64,000 nt of DNA from Hymenobacter perfusus (GTDB taxonomy: Bacteria; Bacteroidota; Bacteroidia; Cytophagales; Hymenobacteraceae). Location: the NCBI RefSeq assembly GCF_003944765.1, contig NZ_RWIU01000005.1, forward strand, positions 406,069-470,068, in the 5' to 3' direction. A model generated the notes under the pieces. That model was not told the origin of the DNA, did no database searches, and worked only from the letters and a program-made list of their open reading frames with translations. Shown here piece after piece: positions 59,295 through 64,000 of this stretch; position 1 is the first letter of the stretch; each line of letters starts with the position of its first letter. The translations under genes and the position numbers were made by a program.

Positions 59295-60248
59295 TTAGCT
59301 TTTTATCTCTGGTTTTTGCTCTACCAGGCTTTCAGGCATGGTTTCGCGTACCCGCCGAATGAAAATGTCGTTGATGCTCGGAATCAACTCCCGGAAAGCA
59401 TGTACTTCCACATTGCTGATAAGGTAGCGTAGCAAGTCATTGGGCGTGACACCGGCGTGCAGCTTTATCACGTCGTAGAAATGACCATTTTCGCGTTCCT
59501 GGTGCTTGAGCACTTCAAAATCAGGGTGCATCACCATCAGGCGGCCCTTGCCTTCCACCTCGTAAGTCTGGGTTTTAAACTGGTCTTTGATGGTGCGGAC
59601 GGGACCATCAAGCACCTTACGGCTGCGGTTGATGAGGGCAATATTATCGCACATTTCCTCTACCGACTCCATCCGGTGGGTACTAAAAATGATGGTAGAG
59701 CCTTCGTCGCGCAACCGCAGAATCTCATCCTTGATGAGGTTAGCATTAATGGGGTCAAAGCCCGAAAACGGCTCATCCAGAATAATCAGGCTGGGCTCGT
59801 GCAGTACGGTAGCAATGAACTGCACCTTTTGCTGCATGCCTTTGCTGAGGTCTTCTACGTTCTTTTCTATCCAGGGCTTGAGGTCGAAACGGGTAATCCA
59901 GCTCTTGATGCGTTCCGTAGCATCGGCCCGGCCCAGGCCGCGCAACCGGGCCAGATACAGCAGCTGCTCCCCTACTTTCATCTTCTTGTAGAGGCCCCGC
60001 TCTTCAGGCAGATACCCAATCTGGGCAATATGCGAGGGATTCAACTTCTCCCCCCGAAACCGGATTTCGCCCTCATCAGCGGCCGTAATCTGGGTAATGA
60101 TGCGAATCAGGGAGGTTTTGCCGGCTCCGTTGGGACCAAGCAGCCCAAAGATGCTGTGCTCCGGAATATCGAGGCTCACGCCATCGAGGGCCGTGTGGGC
60201 GGCGTACTGCTTGTGCACGTCGCGGACTTCGAGGATAGGTGTTTTCAC
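59295..60248 (-). CDS. ABC transporter ATPase, NatA-like
   Basis: 317 residues from a GTG at 60248, chosen because PILEVRDVHKQYAAHTALDG is the usual start of this family; a longer frame has no family character. Walker A GPNGAGKT is at 38-45, signature LSKGMQQK, Walker B LIILDEPFSGFDP, and a H-loop STHRMESVEEMC. The C-terminal extension (LMVMHPDFEVLKHQERENGHFYDVI) is typical of ABC-2 partners. The permease gene follows 58 nt later in the same direction. Confidence 0.92.
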   Translation of the reverse strand: MKTPILEVRDVHKQYAAHTALDGVSLDIPEHSIFGLLGPNGAGKTSLIRIITQITAADEGEIRFRGEKLNPSHIAQIGYLPEERGLYKKMKVGEQLLYLARLRGLGRADATERIKSWITRFDLKPWIEKNVEDLSKGMQQKVQFIATVLHEPSLIILDEPFSGFDPINANLIKDEILRLRDEGSTIIFSTHRMESVEEMCDNIALINRSRKVLDGPVRTIKDQFKTQTYEVEGKGRLMVMHPDFEVLKHQERENGHFYDVIKLHAGVTPNDLLRYLISNVEVHAFRELIPSINDIFIRRVRETMPESLVEQKPEIKS

Positions 60249-60371
60249 AGCGCAGAAAGACAGGTAGGTTGTTGATGTAATATTACAGGAACTGTATAAA
60301 GTGGCCGCCGAAATTCCAACCAACCGGCATTTTAGTAGCCTGAACTGTCGGAAAGGCTACCTGAACGGGCG

Positions 60372-61013
60372 TTATTCGGGGGCTTCCAGCTCACGCAGGG
60401 CCGCTTCCAGCTGGTCGAGGTGGCGGCCATAGCGGCGTTGATGCTCCTTTTTACCCATGGCGTAGCTGGCATATACAACTGCTACAAATACCCCACTCAC
60501 ACCTAGCCCAATAGCCCAATGCCACTGCCAGGCGGCCTGAGCCGGATTCAGGTACTCCAATACATCTTCGGACCGAACAACCAGTACGATAAAGACCAGC
60601 ATACTAATGGATACCACGCCCACATAATCGTGCAGGCGCATCAGCCGGCGGAATCTGGAAATACGGGTTTTCAGAAAGCTGTATAGATTATCGGTCTGCG
60701 TTTCCATTTCCTTGAGTACCTGCAGACGCCGGTACACAATCACGCCCACTACAACCAGCAGCAGCATAACGCATACGGCAAACCGTTGCAGATTCACTTC
60801 GTGTCGGCCGAAGATCAGGGCATTAAATCCGCTCAATATGAAGGCCATTACAACCCAACTCAGCTCTTTAGTGGCGTTTTTCCTTAGCCGGAATAAAGGA
60901 TTTGTGGAAGTGGAGGAAGCAAGCATGGCACGCAGGGTTTGTTCGGTGGTGAAAGAATCAGTGGGATGAGCGGGCGGGGCCTGCCACTGCCGGCGAAAAT
61001 CATCGAGTTCCAT
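60372..61013 (-). CDS. Membrane protein linked to an ECF sigma factor (possible anti-sigma)
   Basis: 213 residues. The N-terminal cytoplasmic part (MELDDFRRQWQAPPAHPTDSF, about 50 residues) is followed by four membrane helices at about 52-72, 80-96, 126-148 and 165-188, and a charged C-terminus. Its ATG overlaps the sigma factor stop (ATGA), so translation is coupled. Genes in this place often encode anti-sigma factors, but the typical zinc-anti-sigma motif is absent. Role inferred from position. Confidence 0.7.
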   Translation of the reverse strand: MELDDFRRQWQAPPAHPTDSFTTEQTLRAMLASSTSTNPLFRLRKNATKELSWVVMAFILSGFNALIFGRHEVNLQRFAVCVMLLLVVVGVIVYRRLQVLKEMETQTDNLYSFLKTRISRFRRLMRLHDYVGVVSISMLVFIVLVVRSEDVLEYLNPAQAAWQWHWAIGLGVSGVFVAVVYASYAMGKKEHQRRYGRHLDQLEAALRELEAPE

Positions 61014-61516
61014 CAGGCAACGAGGGGAAGAAGTTGGCGAAGTTTGTCCTGTACGCGGTGCATTTTCACGCGCACATTGTTCTGGGTGATGCCGAGGATG
61101 TCGGCCATTTCCTCGTAGGTACGCTCCTCCAGGTAGAGCAGCACAAAGGCCTTTTCCACCTGGGAAAGCCGCTCGATGGCGCGGTAGAGCTGGGCCAGGT
61201 CGTCGGCGTCGGGGCCGTCGGGCGGCGGGGCGGGCAGCTCGGGCGGCGCGGCCCCGCCAAAGCGGGCCGGCGTGGGGGCACGGGTGCGGCGGCGCAAATC
61301 GGTTATGGCCACGTTCAGGGCCACCCGGTACAGCCAGGTGCTGACTTTAGCCGCCCCCGGCCGGTACTGCGGCCACGCCCGCCACAGCTGCAGCACTATT
61401 TCCTGGTACAGATCCTGCCGCTCCTCCGCATCGGGGCAGTACAGGCGCGCTACCCGCCGCAGCAACGGCTGGTGCTCGTTCAGCAGAACCAAAAAATCCG
61501 GAGAGGCGGCAGACAT
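61013..61516 (-). CDS. ECF RNA polymerase sigma factor
   Basis: 167 residues from the ATG at 61516. Sigma region 2 (RRVARLYCPDAEERQDLYQEIVLQLWRAWPQYRPGAAKVSTWLYRVALNVAITDLRRR) and region 4 (LSQVEKAFVLLYLEERTYEEMADILGITQNNVRVKMHRVQDKLRQLL) are both intact; the latter is the helix-turn-helix that reads the -35-like box. It would steer RNA polymerase to a stress regulon. Its stop overlaps the start of the membrane partner gene by ATGA. Confidence 0.93.
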   Translation of the reverse strand: MSAASPDFLVLLNEHQPLLRRVARLYCPDAEERQDLYQEIVLQLWRAWPQYRPGAAKVSTWLYRVALNVAITDLRRRTRAPTPARFGGAAPPELPAPPPDGPDADDLAQLYRAIERLSQVEKAFVLLYLEERTYEEMADILGITQNNVRVKMHRVQDKLRQLLPLVA

Positions 61517-61603
61517 ACGGTGAGGAAGTTTGCCGGATATATCGGGAAGCAAGCCGCAGCATTACACCCAGGCGCAGAAATATTTTACACCCTCGTACTG
61601 GTA

Positions 61604-61640
61604 CAAAAAAAAGCCCGCTCCCCTGTACAGGAGAGCGGGC
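61604..61640 (-). terminator. Terminator of dnaJ
   Basis: GC-rich stem of about 18 bp with one mismatch (61613 onward to 61640) preceded by an A8-9 run, which is the T-run on the minus strand. It lies 65 nt behind the dnaJ stop. Confidence 0.9.
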
Positions 61641-61655
61641 GAGAATCGTCCACAA

Positions 61656-61691
61656 AATCAGCGGAATCAGCGGAATCAGCGGAATCAGCGG
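61656..61691. repeat. Tandem 9-bp repeat AATCAGCGG, four units
   Basis: Four exact copies in a row between the dnaJ stop and its terminator. It is noncoding and could vary in copy number. Confidence 0.85.
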
Positions 61692-61705
61692 AAAATTCGT
61701 GGTCT

Positions 61706-62842
61706 TTATTGGAAGTACTCCTTCACTTTCTCGAAGAAGCCTTTCTCGTTTTTGCCGGGGTTGGGCGTGAAGTTGCGGGCGTCGCGGAGTTTTTCCAGCA
61801 GCTCCCGCTCCTCGTTGGTCACGTTCTTGGGCGTCCAGACGCTGAGATGAATCAGCTGGTCGCCACGGCCGTAGCCGTTGATATCCTTGATGCCCTTACC
61901 GCGCAGGCGCAGGATTTTGCCCGGCTGGGTACCCGGATCAACCTTAATCTTCACCTTGCCTTCGATAGTCGGCACCTCAATGCTGGCTCCCAAAGCGGCA
62001 TCCACGAATGAGATATACTGCTCGAACATGATGTTGTTACCATCACGCTTGAGCGACTCGTGCGGCTCCTCCTCAATCTGAATGAGCAGGTCGCCGGGCA
62101 CGCCACCGCGCTCCGGGAAGTTACCCTTGCCATTCATGCTGAGCTGCATGCCCTCGGCCACGCCGGCCGGGATATTGATGGGAATAACTTCCTCGTGCAG
62201 CTGGCGGCCGTCGCCGTGGCAGACGTCGCACTTGCTGGTTACTACTTTGCCTTCGCCTTCGCAGGTGGGGCAGGTAGAGGCGCTTACCATCTGGCCGAGC
62301 ATGGTGTTCACCACGCGCTTCACTTGGCCCTGGCCGTTGCAGGTACCGCAGGTTTTGAGGTCGGTGCCGTTTTTGGCGCCGGTGCCCGAGCAGGTGTTGC
62401 AGGCCACGTAGCGCTTCACCTTGATCTTCTTCTCAACACCGTTGGCTACCTCTTCCAGGTCTAGCTTCAGCTTGATACGCAGGTTGGAGCCCTTGCGCAC
62501 GCGCCGGCCGCCCTGGCCGCCGCCACCGAAGAAGCTGCCGCCGCCCCCGCCGAAAATGTCGCCGAAGTGACTGAAGATGTCCTCCATGCTGGGGCCGCCG
62601 CCCCCGCCGTTGCCGCCCATGCCCTGGTGGCCGTACTGGTCGTAGCGGGCACGCTTGTTGGGGTCCGACAGGGCCTCGTAGGCCTCGGCGGCTTCCTTGA
62701 ACTTGTCCTCGGCCGAGGGGTCGTCGGGGTTTTTATCGGGGTGGTACTTGATGGCCATTTTGCGGTAAGCCGATTTCAGCTCATCCGCCGACGCGTTTTT
62801 GGCCACGCCCAACACCTCGTAATAATCTCGCTTCGTTGCCAT
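61706..62842 (-). CDS. dnaJ: Chaperone DnaJ
   Basis: 378 residues from the ATG at 62842. The J domain (residues 5-70) carries the HPD motif in YHPDKNPDD. A Gly/Phe-rich linker follows (about 75-115). The zinc-binding domain has four CxxCxGxG motifs: CNTCSGTGAKNG, CGTCNGQGQV, CPTCEGEGKV and CDVCHGDGR. The substrate-binding C-terminal domains are complete. It drives ATP hydrolysis by DnaK. It lies 121 nt downstream of grpE, with a family A palindrome between them; dnaK is not in the window. Confidence 0.97.
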   Translation of the reverse strand: MATKRDYYEVLGVAKNASADELKSAYRKMAIKYHPDKNPDDPSAEDKFKEAAEAYEALSDPNKRARYDQYGHQGMGGNGGGGGPSMEDIFSHFGDIFGGGGGSFFGGGGQGGRRVRKGSNLRIKLKLDLEEVANGVEKKIKVKRYVACNTCSGTGAKNGTDLKTCGTCNGQGQVKRVVNTMLGQMVSASTCPTCEGEGKVVTSKCDVCHGDGRQLHEEVIPINIPAGVAEGMQLSMNGKGNFPERGGVPGDLLIQIEEEPHESLKRDGNNIMFEQYISFVDAALGASIEVPTIEGKVKIKVDPGTQPGKILRLRGKGIKDINGYGRGDQLIHLSVWTPKNVTNEERELLEKLRDARNFTPNPGKNEKGFFEKVKEYFQ

Positions 62843-62860
62843 TATGGTGTTTACTTCGTC

Positions 62861-62951
62861 TGTCATGCTGACGAAGGAAGCATCTCTACCGGGAGTATTG
62901 AGTTGGTCTGAAACCGAAGCGGTAGAGATGCTTCGACAGGCTCAGCATGAC
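62861..62951. repeat. Long palindrome, repeat family A copy 3, between grpE and dnaJ
   Basis: Arms contain GTCATGCTGA and GCATCTCTACCG as in copies 1 and 2. It lies inside the likely grpE-dnaJ operon and may split expression or stabilise the grpE part of the mRNA. Confidence 0.75.
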
Positions 62952-62963
62952 GTTCTGTTTACG

Positions 62964-63536
62964 CTATTGGCCCAGCACCACTTTCGCGTGGCGGATTACC
63001 TTGTCGCCGAGGTAGTAGCCGCGCTCCACCTCGTCCACGATTTTGCCTTTCAGGTCTTCCGACGGGGCCGGAATCTGGGTGATGGCCTCGTGCAGCTCGG
63101 GGTCGAAGTCGCCACCTTTGGCGTCCATCGTCACCAAGCCTTTCTGGCTGAGGGTTTTGCTGAGCTTGTTGTAGATAATCTCCACACTCTCCCGCACGGC
63201 CCCGGCATCTTCGGTATCCTTGGTGTGGTGACGGGCGCGGTCGAAGTCATCGAGCACCGGCAGCAACGCCACCATCAGCTCCTGGTTGGCGGTTTTGAAC
63301 AGGTCGGCGCGCTCCTTGGTGGTGCGGCGCTTGTAGTTCTCAAACTCGGCGGCCAGACGCAGGTACTTGTCCTTCAGATCGGCCAGCTCGGCTTCGGTTT
63401 TGGAACCGGTTGCCTCTTCCGTCGCGGCTTCGGCCGTTTCGGGAGCATCAGTGGTTTCCTCGGTCGTTTCGCCAGCCGTCAGGTCGGCATCTACCGACAG
63501 GTTGTCGTCCTGGGGCAGGTTGTTATCGTCAGCCAT
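62964..63536 (-). CDS. grpE: Nucleotide exchange factor GrpE
   Basis: 190 residues from the ATG at 63536. An acidic, disordered N-terminus (TTEETTDAPETAEAATEE) leads to the long helix pair (LADLKDKYLRLAAEFENYKRRTTKERADL) and the beta-domain (MDAKGGDFDPELHEAITQIPAPSEDLKGKIVDEVERGYYLGDKVIRHAKVVLG), all typical. It releases ADP from DnaK. It is followed by dnaJ in the same direction, the usual pairing. Confidence 0.96.
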   Translation of the reverse strand: MADDNNLPQDDNLSVDADLTAGETTEETTDAPETAEAATEEATGSKTEAELADLKDKYLRLAAEFENYKRRTTKERADLFKTANQELMVALLPVLDDFDRARHHTKDTEDAGAVRESVEIIYNKLSKTLSQKGLVTMDAKGGDFDPELHEAITQIPAPSEDLKGKIVDEVERGYYLGDKVIRHAKVVLGQ

Positions 63537-63678
63537 CTTGTTAAATATTCGTCGAAATGGGTTTTTCACGGGATTTGCCGTTGGGCCAGCAGTAGGGCGC
63601 AAGGAGTTTGCCAAAGGCGCGGCGGCTGTCAGTTTGGCACGGACGGCTAAACTTGCCTTCTACTTATTACCTGCAAGC

Positions 63679-63894
63679 ATGAAATACGGTTGGACTACTC
63701 TATTAGCAGCAATACTCGGAATACTCTTTACCTGGACGGCAGTTAGTCCGGTTATTCCTGATCCGTTTGGATGGTTCGTGTTCATTTTCGTTTTTGCCGG
63801 CATTCCATACCTACTGTACAAAACTTTCAACACGAACAAGTACTCCCTCCTCATAGCAATTGCTTCTCCTTTACTAGGGAGTGTTTACAGTTAG
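63679..63894 (+). CDS. Small two-helix membrane protein, unknown
   Basis: 71 residues from the ATG at 63679. Hydrophobic segments at about 4-24 and 31-46, a short basic loop and a hydrophobic tail. AT-rich compared with grpE. No family recognised. It lies 15 nt upstream of the transposase start, so it may also be a piece of intergenic DNA that happens to be open. Confidence 0.5.
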   Translation: MKYGWTTLLAAILGILFTWTAVSPVIPDPFGWFVFIFVFAGIPYLLYKTFNTNKYSLLIAIASPLLGSVYS

Positions 63895-63909
63895 GGACGA
63901 TCTTTGAGC

Positions 63910-64000
63910 ATGAATAAGGACCGCAGTATGTTGACGGACGCGCAGTGGTCGCGGCTTTCGCCGTTGCTCCCGGGGCAGGAACGCTCGCCGGGCACCACCG
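63910..64000 (+). mobile_element. IS5-family transposase, 5' end only, cut by the window end
   Basis: The first 30 residues (MNKDRSMLTDAQWSRLSPLL then PGQERSPGTT) match the N-terminus of IS5-type transposases (LTDAQWxxLxPLLP). The gene runs out of the window. The left inverted repeat is likely within 63885-63908 but could not be identified with only one end in view. Confidence 0.8.

Noticed and set aside
61656..61691. AATCAGCGG repeats as coding for a short acidic repeat peptide
   Set aside because: They lie between dnaJ and its terminator with no start codon or conserved frame.

Overview
The window looks like a chromosomal segment of a GC-rich member of the Bacteroidota, most likely Hymenobacter or a close relative (Cytophagales). 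The basis is gene content and gene order: a type IX secretion C-terminal domain on a GH16 enzyme, the block bamD-rpoZ-coaC-coaB-DUF4835-recN that is typical of the phylum, an OstA-like protein, bacillithiol synthesis (bshA), and several upstream regions with the Bacteroidota -7 element TAnnTTTG instead of sigma70 boxes. Shine-Dalgarno sequences are mostly absent, as expected for the phylum. The genus name is inference from content; no search was run.

Layout. 0.2-7 kb: a glycine-zipper stress protein, the tail-specific protease Prc, an unknown 345-residue protein and lysS. 7-10 kb: two YtxH-type stress proteins, a Kazal lipoprotein, a cupin, a Tat-exported dienelactone hydrolase and a small membrane protein. 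10-18.5 kb: a secreted GH16 glucanase, an M28 peptidase, a molybdopterin oxidase large subunit without its partner subunits, an RsbQ-like hydrolase, a proline iminopeptidase and an ABM-domain protein. 18.5-29 kb is an accessory-looking stretch. It mixes GC-rich genes (ABC exporter, PRISE-type reductase, porin, pectinesterase) with AT-richer small unknown genes, a barstar-like gene and most of the palindromic repeats. 29-45.5 kb is housekeeping: fabI, recN, DUF4835, coaB, coaC, rpoZ, bamD and the OstA-like gene on the minus strand, then tilS, mdh, a macro-domain gene and alkD on the plus strand, then two rhomboid genes and mutL on the minus strand. 45.8-64 kb: a GH3 plus serine-hydrolase fusion, bshA, an IscA-type Fe-S carrier, a metallo-beta-lactamase-fold phosphodiesterase, small unknowns, a ChaN-like protein, a NatAB-like ABC pair, an ECF sigma factor with a membrane partner, dnaJ and grpE. 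The start of an IS5-type transposase is cut by the window end.

Common themes are envelope biogenesis and protein quality control (Prc, BamD, OstA-like, DnaJ/GrpE, rhomboids), peptidoglycan or polysaccharide turnover (GH3 fusion, GH16, pectinesterase) and stress resistance (YtxH/CsbD, RsbQ, bacillithiol, AlkD, MutL, RecN).

No complete new defence or biosynthetic system was found. The most unusual observations are: an 18-nt exact direct repeat, encoding the same C-terminal residues twice, that flanks a single AT-richer gene between the GH3 fusion and bshA (48759-49410); a perfect 16-bp inverted repeat that buries the porin start codon (25905-25952); -7 promoter elements only 7-8 nt upstream of the bamD and OstA-like start codons, implying leaderless mRNAs; and at least six families of dispersed palindromes. 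No rRNA, tRNA, CRISPR array or replication origin was recognised.
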